A DNA stretch of 64,000 nucleotides from a virus: positions 1 to 64,000 of the IMG/VR virus record IMGVR_UViG_3300042511_000879. One strand, 5' to 3'. Below, piece after piece: positions 47,431 through 55,733 of this stretch. The number at the start of each line of letters is the position of its first letter. Position 1 is the stretch's first letter. The notes beneath the pieces are model-generated. The model was not told where the DNA came from. It ran no database searches and was given only the letters and a program-made list of their open reading frames with translations. Made by a program: the position numbers and the translations under genes.

Positions 47431-50400
47431 TTAAGATTCTTGAGCTATCATTGCATCGATAACATCAGATGAAATCCATCCTTTTGCTTTAACAAATTCT
47501 TTTGCAAGTTTTAAAACTTTCTTTTCTCCAGCAGATGTTACCTCATTTTCTTTACCGTTTTCATTATTATCATTCCAATCTTCAACGCAACCTTCTACTT
47601 CTTGCTGTAGTTGAAAATTACCTGGATTTTTACTTTTTGTAGAATCTTCATGATAATCTTCCCAGTAGTTTGCATCAAATGCTTCAGTAACAACTGATTC
47701 TCCAAGAGAACTTGTTAGCATTCCAACCGCAGCTCCATAATCTCCATCACATTTTTTAAGAATTCCATCAACTACTTCTCCAGCTTTAGCTTCATCAAAG
47801 TCTTCTCCGAATGCTTTTTTCAAAACAGCCATCGCATATTCTTTAAATTCGTCATCAGATTTAACTTCAGCTTCATTAACCGTAGATTCAAATACTAACG
47901 TAACATCCTTAACGTTAAGAGTTTTAACTAAATCTCCTAATTTATCATATAAATCATTTAATTCATCTTCAGTGTGGTGTTTATATCCTTTCTTTAAGTT
48001 TATATTTGCACTACCAAATTTAGCCATATAATCATCTTTTCCTTCAGTAACTACTGATTCTTTAGCAGATCCAGCGGCTTTAGCTCTTTTTAATTGGGCT
48101 TTTTTGATTCTGTCCGTTTCTTCTCTATGGTCTCTTAATTTCTTTAATTTCTTTAATTGCTCAGCTTTACGAGTTGCTTCAGCACTTGGACCAGAACGTT
48201 GATAACCACTTTCAGTTACTGTAGATTCAGCAACATTGTTTTCCCACCATGTTTTAAGTTCATTAAAATCAGATTTACCCATGTTAGAAATCATGTATTC
48301 GATAATATCATTGTCGTAATCTTCAGCCTCATCTCTGTAACCTCCTGGAGTATCGATATAATCTTTACCCATGATTCTTTTGATTCTTTGTTCTGGCATA
48401 CCATCGATTTCCTCACAGAATTCTTCAAAGTCTTTAGTTGATTTGAATTTTTCAGCTTCATTAACTACTGATTCATTTGCGTAAGCTCCTAATTCGCTGA
48501 ATTTAACTTTTTTACCTGCTTTTTCTTCATCATTTTCATCAGAATGCGCTAATAAACCTGCATCAAATAATCTTTTAAGAACTTCTCCTTTAACCAGACT
48601 ATAGTCGATAGCATTACTTGAATTTTCCCAAGTATCACCTACATATTCTGGATCGATCCAACCATAACCTGATTTAATATCTTTAATTAAGGTCTGTACA
48701 TCTTTGTCAAATTGCTTAGTACCTTCATTAACTACTGACTCGATCAATTCCATATTATATGCATTTGAAATGTCAGTTTTAATTTCTCCAGTTTCTTTTG
48801 AATGCAACTTCATAGTTTTACCATCAGGATTTAATTTAATGAATGTAACTTCACCGTAGTCTGATGTGTATTTGTGGTTTGGCTTTAAGTCTTTTGCTTT
48901 ACCTTCGTAAACAGTTCCAGCAACCTCATCATAATTGTTAAATTTCTTAGCAGATTTTTTAACAGTGTTTAATTGTTTAATGATAGAATCAATTACTCCA
49001 GGGTCAATATCATTTCCAGCATTTGCACTATTAAATAAGTTGGTTAAATTTTTAGATGCTAAGTATAATTCGTTACCAATAACATCTTTTGGTAATCGGT
49101 TGAATGCTTCAGAAACGGTAGATTCATTACATAATGAATAAAGTTCTTGCGCAATCTTTTTTGCTTTTGAACCAGAATGTCCGTAAGTTTCTACAGTATC
49201 TAATGCATCTTCCATCGACATACCATGTAGTTCTTCCATATCACCATCTCTTTCATCTAAAAGATCGTCTAGTATATTTGAAGCCTCATCAGCCTCTTTT
49301 GATTCAGAAACTACCAATTCTAGGTCTTTATCTTTATCAGCAATTGTTGCATCAAGTTCAGCTTCTAGGGCTTTCTTTTGAGCAGTCATTTCTTTTAATT
49401 TTCCAAGTAATGATTCTTTAGCAGAACCTTCAGCAACTTTCCAATTTTGTGCGGTAGCTTGCATTGAAGTTGTTAACTTAGACCAGTCATATTGAATTTT
49501 AGCAATTGAACGAGCTTCATCAATAGATTCTACTGATTCATTTTTCTTTTGAGATGCTTTTAAATCTTCAAGTTCTTTTTTCAATTTAGGGTCTAATTGT
49601 CTTTCAATTCCCCAGTTAAAACTTGCATTTATTAACATATTCAATGGTAAGTTTTCATTTTTCTTACCGAATACGGATGTTTTAATCCAGTTTAAATAAT
49701 GTTCAGCTAAATCTTTTGATAATTTAATACCTTCTGCTCTTGAAGAATCTCCATCAACAATAGATTGAAGTATCTTTTTAGCCATTCCGTGTGAACCTTC
49801 ATTAACTACAGATTCTTGTATAAAACTAATATCTTTAAGATATAATTCATAGTCAGAACCATCTTGTGTATATCCAGTAAAAGAATCTCCTTTGTCATCT
49901 TTTAATTCTTTAGGGTCAACTGAATACCAGTCATTTCCAACAAAAACTTCTACAGGTTTTCCACTAGTTTGAGTATATAAGTCATGTGCAGTTTTACCTG
50001 TGAATTTGGTTCTTTTAGCCTCTTCGACTTTGTAAGTTTCACCATCAACTTCGAATTCATCTTCGTCATCTTCTTTTGCTTTTTTAACAGCAGCTCCGAA
50101 CGCATTACCTTCGTTTTTTTCGCTTTCGCTAAGACCAGTGTCTTTCTTAATGGTTACTTTATATTTTTTACCATTAAATTCAAACTCAGATTTTCCATCT
50201 TGTTTAGCTTTACTGGCTGCAAAAATAAATGCATTTCCCTCTTCTAGTTTTTTAGGTTCTCCTAATTTATTAAGCTCATCTTCAATATCTTCTGCCTCAT
50301 CTTCTGAAACTGTTCCAAACATTTTGTTAATTAGGGCTTGTTTTTTCTCTTCATCTAACTCAGATAGAGAAGTTAAACCCATTTCATCAAGGATTGCTCC

Positions 50401-50520
50401 AATTTTACCAACAGTTTCCTGTCTTTTTGCATTGTTTGTTTCTCTTAGTTTCATTGTATTTTCCTGATTCTTAACTTCAGTAAAACTCTTAAATGAAGAG
50501 ATTTTGTTAACTTGTGCCAT
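47431..50520 (-). CDS. Giant capsid-cargo polyprotein with eight ESVVNE-type protease signals (1029 aa)
   Basis: 1029 aa. Eight copies of E-S-(V/T)-V-(N/T/S)-E occur at 236-241, 466-471, 594-599, 683-688, 765-770, 821-826, 878-883 and 941-946. They cut the chain into segments of about 56-230 aa with no mutual similarity, each looking like a small helical or mixed domain. The N-terminus MAQVNKISSFKSFTEV has a tag-like FKSFTE. Residues 95-167 hold two copies of a small repeat (GNAF...FEFNGKKYKV and GNAF...FEVDGETYKV). The signal equals the end of the capsid tags (FVNE) and fits (I/L/V)-x-E cleavage. I read it as a polyprotein of internal head peptides; no enzyme motif is recognised. It has its own late promoter and terminator. 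Confidence 0.82.
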   Translation of the reverse strand: MAQVNKISSFKSFTEVKNQENTMKLRETNNAKRQETVGKIGAILDEMGLTSLSELDEEKKQALINKMFGTVSEDEAEDIEDELNKLGEPKKLEEGNAFIFAASKAKQDGKSEFEFNGKKYKVTIKKDTGLSESEKNEGNAFGAAVKKAKEDDEDEFEVDGETYKVEEAKRTKFTGKTAHDLYTQTSGKPVEVFVGNDWYSVDPKELKDDKGDSFTGYTQDGSDYELYLKDISFIQESVVNEGSHGMAKKILQSIVDGDSSRAEGIKLSKDLAEHYLNWIKTSVFGKKNENLPLNMLINASFNWGIERQLDPKLKKELEDLKASQKKNESVESIDEARSIAKIQYDWSKLTTSMQATAQNWKVAEGSAKESLLGKLKEMTAQKKALEAELDATIADKDKDLELVVSESKEADEASNILDDLLDERDGDMEELHGMSMEDALDTVETYGHSGSKAKKIAQELYSLCNESTVSEAFNRLPKDVIGNELYLASKNLTNLFNSANAGNDIDPGVIDSIIKQLNTVKKSAKKFNNYDEVAGTVYEGKAKDLKPNHKYTSDYGEVTFIKLNPDGKTMKLHSKETGEIKTDISNAYNMELIESVVNEGTKQFDKDVQTLIKDIKSGYGWIDPEYVGDTWENSSNAIDYSLVKGEVLKRLFDAGLLAHSDENDEEKAGKKVKFSELGAYANESVVNEAEKFKSTKDFEEFCEEIDGMPEQRIKRIMGKDYIDTPGGYRDEAEDYDNDIIEYMISNMGKSDFNELKTWWENNVAESTVTESGYQRSGPSAEATRKAEQLKKLKKLRDHREETDRIKKAQLKRAKAAGSAKESVVTEGKDDYMAKFGSANINLKKGYKHHTEDELNDLYDKLGDLVKTLNVKDVTLVFESTVNEAEVKSDDEFKEYAMAVLKKAFGEDFDEAKAGEVVDGILKKCDGDYGAAVGMLTSSLGESVVTEAFDANYWEDYHEDSTKSKNPGNFQLQQEVEGCVEDWNDNNENGKENEVTSAGEKKVLKLAKEFVKAKGWISSDVIDAMIAQES

Positions 50521-50552
50521 ATTTGATATGTTTTTTTATTACGTTATTATGT

Positions 50553-50560
50553 TTATATAT
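50553..50560 (-). promoter_or_regulatory. Putative late promoter (ATATATAA)
   Basis: Minus-strand GAGATATATAAAC, 33 nt before the ATG at 50520 and overlapping the UvsW stop. Confidence 0.48.
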
Positions 50561-52061
50561 CTCCATCAAAATCCACTTTCTTTACAGTGTATTCAAATTT
50601 CTCTTGTTTATATATAGATTGTCGCACCTTTCCGTGCTTGTATAGATAATTATCCCATTCAACTGTTCTAATATCATCGACGAAATCAACAATTAATACT
50701 TTGTCTTTTGAGTGATGTTGTCGAAGTCCACGTCCAATTGATTGTCTAATAATTACCTCTGATTTGAATGATTCGGTAAAAAATATGTTGTGAATTTTCT
50801 TAATTGAAATACCTGTAGAAAATGTTCCAAAACTTGCAACAATTACAATTTCATCACCAGCCTCCATTTTCTTTTTGTATTCCTCTCTAATTTCTGAAGC
50901 AGTTCCACCATCAACATAAAATACTCGTTTGTTACTCTCTTGTCGCAGCTTTTCATAAAGTCGCTGTCCATGTTCTATTCGATGAAAAAGTACTAATGAG
51001 TTTCTAGGTACTCTTGCAATTACATTTGAAATAAAATTAAGTCTGGCTTCGCTTGTGATTACAAAGTTTTGCTCCAATGAGAACACATCTTTATTTTCAT
51101 ATCGGTTTTGGGCCAATTCCATAAAGGCAGTTCGCTGTTTTGGAGTTGCATAGTTCATTTCAATAACTTTAACTACGCATTGAGCAATATGCCCCTGCTC
51201 TTGTAAGAAACTTGCCTTAACTTCACTAATAACAGGTCCAGTTTGGCTCATTAGGGTTAATTTGTCAAGTGTACCATCTTTAGGTATTGTACCTGAAAGT
51301 CCAAATCTATATTTTGCATTAACACATTTACTCAGGATTTCTTTGATACTGGCTCCTTTTGCTTTGTGAGTTTCATCAACAATAACTGCGTCGAATTCTG
51401 CAAAATAGGCAGCATCTTTTTTAATTAGTGATTGATAGGTCCCAATAATTATATTTTTATTCTTTTTAACCTCTTGTCCTGCAAATATTTGTTGGATTCG
51501 TAGATCAATTCTATTTTTACAATTATATTCATGGAAATCTTCATGGGCTTGGACTACTAATGAAACGTTTGGAACAATGAAAAGAATCTTTTGAGCATGT
51601 CCCTTTTCAAGCATATATGCAACGGTCATGAAGCTAATCAATGTCTTACCTGCTGAAGTTGCAAGTTCTGCTAGACACTTTCTAAATTTTAAAATGTTAT
51701 ATGCAGTTTCTATTTGATAATCACGTGGAGTAAATTGTGAACCTTTAAAGAATTCTAGTGCCCATTCCTCAAACTGTTCTGCATTAATGTTGGAGTCAAT
51801 AAGTCTCTTAATACCCTCGATTTTAAGTTCGTATCGGTATTCTTTACATATTGTCATAACATGACGCCAAAGTCCGGCTGGAATCCATTTATCATCTTTA
51901 ATATATGATACGTATCCATCCCAAACTCCGCGTTTTACTAGAGGGTGAAACCTCCAACTTTCTATTCTTTTGGTCAGAGAGATTCGAATCTGCTCTAACT
52001 CAATTTCGGTAGCTTCATCAATTCTTAAAAATTGATTATCATCCGTTAATGTTAAAATCAA
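50553..52061 (-). CDS. uvsW: DNA/RNA helicase UvsW
   Basis: 502 aa; T4 UvsW is 503 aa. An SF2 helicase that processes branched DNA and R-loops, reverses forks and switches T4 from origin to recombination replication. Motif I is LATSAGKTLISF, motif II VIVDETHKAKG, motif III LSGTIPKDG, motif VI RQSIGRGLRQHHSKDK. The N-terminal small domain (ESWRFHPLVKRGVWDGYVSY) is the UvsW-type wedge. It is coupled to UvsY through a 16-nt gap. All motifs are intact. Confidence 0.95.
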   Translation of the reverse strand: MILTLTDDNQFLRIDEATEIELEQIRISLTKRIESWRFHPLVKRGVWDGYVSYIKDDKWIPAGLWRHVMTICKEYRYELKIEGIKRLIDSNINAEQFEEWALEFFKGSQFTPRDYQIETAYNILKFRKCLAELATSAGKTLISFMTVAYMLEKGHAQKILFIVPNVSLVVQAHEDFHEYNCKNRIDLRIQQIFAGQEVKKNKNIIIGTYQSLIKKDAAYFAEFDAVIVDETHKAKGASIKEILSKCVNAKYRFGLSGTIPKDGTLDKLTLMSQTGPVISEVKASFLQEQGHIAQCVVKVIEMNYATPKQRTAFMELAQNRYENKDVFSLEQNFVITSEARLNFISNVIARVPRNSLVLFHRIEHGQRLYEKLRQESNKRVFYVDGGTASEIREEYKKKMEAGDEIVIVASFGTFSTGISIKKIHNIFFTESFKSEVIIRQSIGRGLRQHHSKDKVLIVDFVDDIRTVEWDNYLYKHGKVRQSIYKQEKFEYTVKKVDFDGDI

Positions 52062-52077
52062 ATCTCATTTGATATTT

Positions 52078-52506
52078 TTATAAACGACTAATGTCCAACC
52101 TATTTTTGATTGCAAAGCCCATGTTGTCGAGTGTTTTAATTGATCCCTCAAAAAAACCTTTTTGAGTCACTAATAACTCAAGGATGTTTGTATCGTCTGC
52201 GATGTCCGCATCAACGAATTTTTCGCGCATTTTATCGGTGAGCTTATAGTCATAACTATAATACTCAATCCATTTATCTTTATACTTTTTATCTACTACT
52301 GATTTTTGGGTTTTGATTCTATTACCCATGGTTGCTAAGTGCTCAACCAATATTTGTCGATAACTTAAAGTGTACGCGCTTACGTCTTCTAGATTATTAC
52401 CTAACTTAAGTTCCTCAGTTAGACCCTTTATTTTTTGGGTCCAATCTTCTCGCTGTTTAATTAAGTATTCGTCAAGTTGTGTTATCTTGTCTTTGACTTC
52501 TGACAT
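52078..52506 (-). CDS. uvsY: Recombination mediator UvsY-like
   Basis: 142 aa; T4 UvsY is 137 aa. The C-terminus TLDNMGFAIKNRLDISRL matches the UvsY end pattern G-F-A-I-K-x-x-x-D. The rest is helical and charged, with KYKDKWIEYYSYDYKLTDKM as the central basic-aromatic region. UvsY helps load UvsX on gp32-covered ssDNA. The gene lies directly before UvsW as in T4-like phages. Sequence conservation is low except at the C-terminus. Confidence 0.82.
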   Translation of the reverse strand: MSEVKDKITQLDEYLIKQREDWTQKIKGLTEELKLGNNLEDVSAYTLSYRQILVEHLATMGNRIKTQKSVVDKKYKDKWIEYYSYDYKLTDKMREKFVDADIADDTNILELLVTQKGFFEGSIKTLDNMGFAIKNRLDISRL

Positions 52507-52518
52507 ATATGATGCTTT

Positions 52519-52737
52519 TTAAAAAAGTGAATTTCCTTTATTGTTTTCCTTAATGAAAACTGAACTTTTTAACCGGGCCTTTAATCTTGGCTTAGTCATT
52601 TTAAATTCTTTTTCAGTGTGTGAATATGCTGATGCGCTAAAATCTAGCATCATCTTAATATTCTTTCTTTTGTTTTTTTCGTTTTCAAAATCTTCGAATT
52701 CTTGGGCAACCATTTCTAAAAAATCTATTTTTATCAT
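52519..52737 (-). CDS. Small hypothetical basic protein
   Basis: 72 aa, not recognised. Acidic N-terminus (MVAQEFEDFENEKNKRK) then a very basic middle (TEKEFKMTKPRLKARLKSSV), ending NNKGNSLF, a possible clamp-binding tail. It overlaps the primase start/stop by 4 nt and precedes UvsY by 12 nt. It could be an accessory of replication or late transcription. Confidence 0.6.
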   Translation of the reverse strand: MIKIDFLEMVAQEFEDFENEKNKRKNIKMMLDFSASAYSHTEKEFKMTKPRLKARLKSSVFIKENNKGNSLF

Positions 52738-53858
52738 AGGTAATATGCATCTAGTCGAGAGTTAGTAAAATACTTTTGAATCTGTGCAAGGCATTTATTT
52801 TTTGTTAGCCAAGACGCGATCACCAAATCGTTTAAATCACCTATTTGTTTAGGATATTTATCTCTTTCATCTTTGTTCAATTTTAGCAAGTACTCTTCCC
52901 ATTCCTGGTCAATTTTAGTATCTTTGAAAAACTTTTCCCATGTAAATATTTGTTTGCCTCTTCTAATCTTTTCCATCATCTTCTTTTTACCAGTAGTATC
53001 ATTATCAAACATATATCTAATTGTAGGTATTTCATCAAATTCTAAGGTTGAACGGCCTGCTGTTGCTAATCCAATCGAATTCTGCATAAACATTGCATCA
53101 ATAGGTCCTTCAAACATCGTAACATCACGTTCAAAGTCAACCATCATTACTCCAAATAAGGTTGAAAGTTTCTTAACACCAATCAATTCTTCATCAGTCA
53201 GCACAATCTCCCGTTGAATCTCTTGATACATCTTCTCAATGTCATAAGTTAAATAACGAGAATTAGAACGCTTGTCGATTGAACGAGTTTGAAATCCGAT
53301 AACTTTATCATTTGGAGCTAAATTGAGAACTGCAATTCTTTTATCTCTAGGCGAATACATAAAACGATGCATTTGAGAAGACAATAATCTGTTTTTAAGA
53401 TAGAAAAATGCAGGGTCTCCTGGTTCTACTTCTTTAAATTTAAACCATTCCATTAACTCTTTTCGAGTTGGAGCCATATCATATGTGAGTTTAAAAACAT
53501 CATGCTCTAGGACTTCAATCTCATTAGTTTCCATCTTATGTTCTTGAATATAATCAATAACTTGAATGGAATCATCAGTACTTTGAAATTTTATATGATG
53601 GTCTTTTAATAATTGGTATGCGTTTGAATGGACACTGCAGTTAAAACAATGGTATTGTAAAGTGTCCCAGTAGAGATTTCCTCTCTTCTTTTTATGGTCA
53701 GTTGTTGAGTCACCACAATAAGGACATGCCATCGTAATTCTACCCGGCATCTCTTTAATCATATGCTTGCTAGGCTCATTGTGGGCTTTTACAATTGCTT
53801 GTTTAACCAAGCTCCTGATTTTTATCTTTAAATCTTCTGTGATTTTTTGACTTTGCAT
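52734..53858 (-). CDS. 61: DNA primase (gp61-like)
   Basis: 374 aa; T4 gp61 is 342 aa. It makes RNA primers with helicase gp41. An N-terminal zinc-binding region has CPYCGDST and, about 27 residues on, CFNC. The TOPRIM domain has the Glu motif MFEGPIDAMFM, GLATAGRSTLEF and the DxD-type MFDNDTTGKKKMMEKI. It is encoded downstream of gp32 in a SSB-primase-UvsY-UvsW block. The terminator after gp32 separates the two messages. Confidence 0.93.
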   Translation of the reverse strand: MQSQKITEDLKIKIRSLVKQAIVKAHNEPSKHMIKEMPGRITMACPYCGDSTTDHKKKRGNLYWDTLQYHCFNCSVHSNAYQLLKDHHIKFQSTDDSIQVIDYIQEHKMETNEIEVLEHDVFKLTYDMAPTRKELMEWFKFKEVEPGDPAFFYLKNRLLSSQMHRFMYSPRDKRIAVLNLAPNDKVIGFQTRSIDKRSNSRYLTYDIEKMYQEIQREIVLTDEELIGVKKLSTLFGVMMVDFERDVTMFEGPIDAMFMQNSIGLATAGRSTLEFDEIPTIRYMFDNDTTGKKKMMEKIRRGKQIFTWEKFFKDTKIDQEWEEYLLKLNKDERDKYPKQIGDLNDLVIASWLTKNKCLAQIQKYFTNSRLDAYYL

Positions 53859-53874
53859 ACTATTATATAGAAAA

Positions 53875-53900
53875 AAAGGGCTAAGTTTAATTAGCCCTTT
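53875..53900 (-). terminator. Intrinsic terminator of the gp32 gene
   Basis: Perfect stem AAAGGGCTAA / TTAGCCCTTT with a 6-nt loop and T-run on the minus strand, 22 nt past the gp32 stop. Confidence 0.85.
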
Positions 53901-53921
53901 AGTTTATAAAATAACTTTAGA

Positions 53922-54848
53922 TTAAATATCTAAGTCGTTCAAGAATGAATCTAAGTCATCAGATGAATCTACATTAGTAGAACCTCCTGGAGTTCCTACC
54001 ATTTCCGATGGGAATTCAAAATCAGTAGATTCTGAAGTTGGTTCAGATTTTGCTGGAGCTTTTTTAGCTGCAGGTTTATTAACAACTGAATCTATTGAAC
54101 TTCCTGGATTTAAGTAATTTCTAAGAATAGAATTAACAAAATCAAGAGTTTCTCCGTCCCATGCTTTGTATTCGTAAGGCTCTAAACTTGGAGCTGCTTC
54201 CAATTCTGCTTTAATAGCACCCATTGATTCAGGAGTACGTGTTGCACCTTTACCATCAATTTCAACTGGTGAAGTTTTTGAAGAGAACTTTGATTTATCG
54301 TAGTTGTTAAATTCTCCTTGTCTTGTAATAATCAATTCGAAGTTTTTACCTGCAAATAGGTCAAATACTTGAGTTGGTTCTCCAAATGCTGGTTTTAATT
54401 CCTCATCGATTTTCTCTTTGATTTTGTAACCAAATTTAAAAACCTTGTATTGTCCTTCTAATTCAGGGTTTTGTGGGTCTTTAATGATTTTAATAAGTGC
54501 AAAGTATTGTTCACGTCTTTTAAGTTTATCACTCATTTTACGGTCAACTGCTGAGTCACTTTTACGTAACTTAAAGAATACGTCAGCGATAGGACATGGA
54601 GCTCCAACTGTCGATGGAGAATCTACCATTTTACCGTCACCATTAGCATTTGTTAGCCAATGTACGTATTTTTTCACTAAAGAGTTTCTAGGGTTTGTTG
54701 GGTTTGGAACAAAGCGAATCATTGCTTTATAAGTTCCATCTTTACCATCGTCTGCTGTAGGTTTGTAAAGATCGCTTCCAGATGAAGCTTGAGTTTCGTG
54801 TGTGTCGACGTCATTTACGCCAAGATTAAAAATGTCAAATTCTGCCAT
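53922..54848 (-). CDS. 32: Single-stranded DNA-binding protein (gp32-like)
   Basis: 308 aa; T4 gp32 is 301 aa. It coats ssDNA and organises replication and recombination. The core pattern includes YKAMIRFVPNPTNPRNSLVK, KYVHWLTN, REQYFALIKIIKDPQNPELE and GQYKVFKFGYKIKEKIDEEL. The acidic Asp/Ser tail (SSDDLDSFLNDLDI) is the typical protein-interaction end. The T4 zinc site (HxC...CxxC) is not conserved: only one Cys (C85 in APCPIADVFF) remains, so this gp32 is probably zinc-free. A long inverted repeat lies in its leader. Confidence 0.92.
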   Translation of the reverse strand: MAEFDIFNLGVNDVDTHETQASSGSDLYKPTADDGKDGTYKAMIRFVPNPTNPRNSLVKKYVHWLTNANGDGKMVDSPSTVGAPCPIADVFFKLRKSDSAVDRKMSDKLKRREQYFALIKIIKDPQNPELEGQYKVFKFGYKIKEKIDEELKPAFGEPTQVFDLFAGKNFELIITRQGEFNNYDKSKFSSKTSPVEIDGKGATRTPESMGAIKAELEAAPSLEPYEYKAWDGETLDFVNSILRNYLNPGSSIDSVVNKPAAKKAPAKSEPTSESTDFEFPSEMVGTPGGSTNVDSSDDLDSFLNDLDI

Positions 54849-54937
54849 GTCTTTAATTGCTTTAATTTTGTTAAACTTTAATTTAATAAGTCTTAAGGGC
54901 CCTTTAATTACTTATGATATTTATATAGAAACTTTCT

Positions 54938-55047
54938 TTTTTGTTTCAAGAATCTATATTAATTATATATCTTTTTATTAGGAAACATGTCCCTGAAAGC
55001 ATAAAGTTACCTTCTTAAAATATTTTTTAAGATTCTTGAAACAAAAA
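54938..55047. repeat. 18-bp inverted repeat in the gp32 leader
   Basis: Arms 54938-54955 and 55030-55047 are perfect 18-nt reverse complements (TTTTTGTTTCAAGAATCT on the plus strand). They are separated by 74 nt that contain an ATATATAA element at 54963-54970. It lies between the RuvC-like gene and gp32, at the 5' side of gp32. Confidence 0.85.
54963..54970 (-). promoter_or_regulatory. Putative late promoter of gp32 (ATATATAA)
   Basis: Minus-strand AAGATATATAATT, about 115 nt before the gp32 ATG and inside the loop of the 18-bp inverted repeat. Confidence 0.42.
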
Positions 55048-55074
55048 CTCATACGTTGAATATAACTAAAGTCT

Positions 55075-55731
55075 TTAAGCCTCCGGGTAAAATAAACTCC
55101 GAGCTAAGTGGTTTAAAAAATAGGCATCCACCAAATCATCTAAAGGTTTTGGAACTTTTTTAGTCTCTCCGATGTGGGTTTTACAGTATTTAAGCAGTGA
55201 CGAGGTTTCAAGCACTGAATCGTTTAAAACGTTATCCAGGAATTTAACCCAAAGTTCATCCTTCTTCATGTTACCCTTTCCAGCATGCTTCTTAATGGTT
55301 GAAGGCGCGATGGTCATCATATCTAAGACTTTAAGCCTTGACATTAATTCCATCTTTAAGATTGCAGCTCCAGCCGCCATATCAATAATATTATTAGTTC
55401 CGCTAGAAGAACCATAAGAGGAGCCTTCGAAAGCAATCACAAAAGAGGAATCATCGCCTGCAATTTCAATAATCATATTAATAATGTCATTTGCAGTTTG
55501 AGTGTGTCTCTGGATTTTAATCATTTCGCTTTTCGAATAGGCTTCGTTATTCGTCCAATCCGGCTGATGAGAGATCTGGGTATCTTCAAGTAGATGTAAT
55601 TCCTCTTGGAGTTTTTGTTCTGATTTGGTACCTGTGTTTGGTTTTAAATACCCAATAAAATAGTACTTGTTACCTGAGAAGATACAAATACCTGGAGAAT
55701 TTAAGGAAAAGTCAATCGTTACAAAATTCAT
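55075..55731 (-). CDS. RuvC-like Holliday-junction resolvase / RNase H-fold nuclease
   Basis: 218 aa. RNase H-fold with the first Asp in VTIDFSLNSPGICIF, a central Glu in FVIAFEGSSYGSSSG, and the C-terminal DDLVDAYFLNHLARSLF. These supply four acidic residues as in RuvC-type resolvases. APSTIKKHAGKGNMKKDELW matches the conserved basic helix with its K-K. T4 uses gp49 (endonuclease VII) for this step, so the resolvase here is a different type. It lies between gp32 and the virion genes. Confidence 0.82.
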   Translation of the reverse strand: MNFVTIDFSLNSPGICIFSGNKYYFIGYLKPNTGTKSEQKLQEELHLLEDTQISHQPDWTNNEAYSKSEMIKIQRHTQTANDIINMIIEIAGDDSSFVIAFEGSSYGSSSGTNNIIDMAAGAAILKMELMSRLKVLDMMTIAPSTIKKHAGKGNMKKDELWVKFLDNVLNDSVLETSSLLKYCKTHIGETKKVPKPLDDLVDAYFLNHLARSLFYPEA

Positions 55732-55733
55732 AT

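Noticed and set aside
49134-49421. Plus-strand frame of 95 codons inside the 1029-aa gene
   Set aside because: Composition (Leu/His/Gln-rich) is that of an antisense shadow of a Lys/Glu-rich protein; no leader, no homologue recognised.
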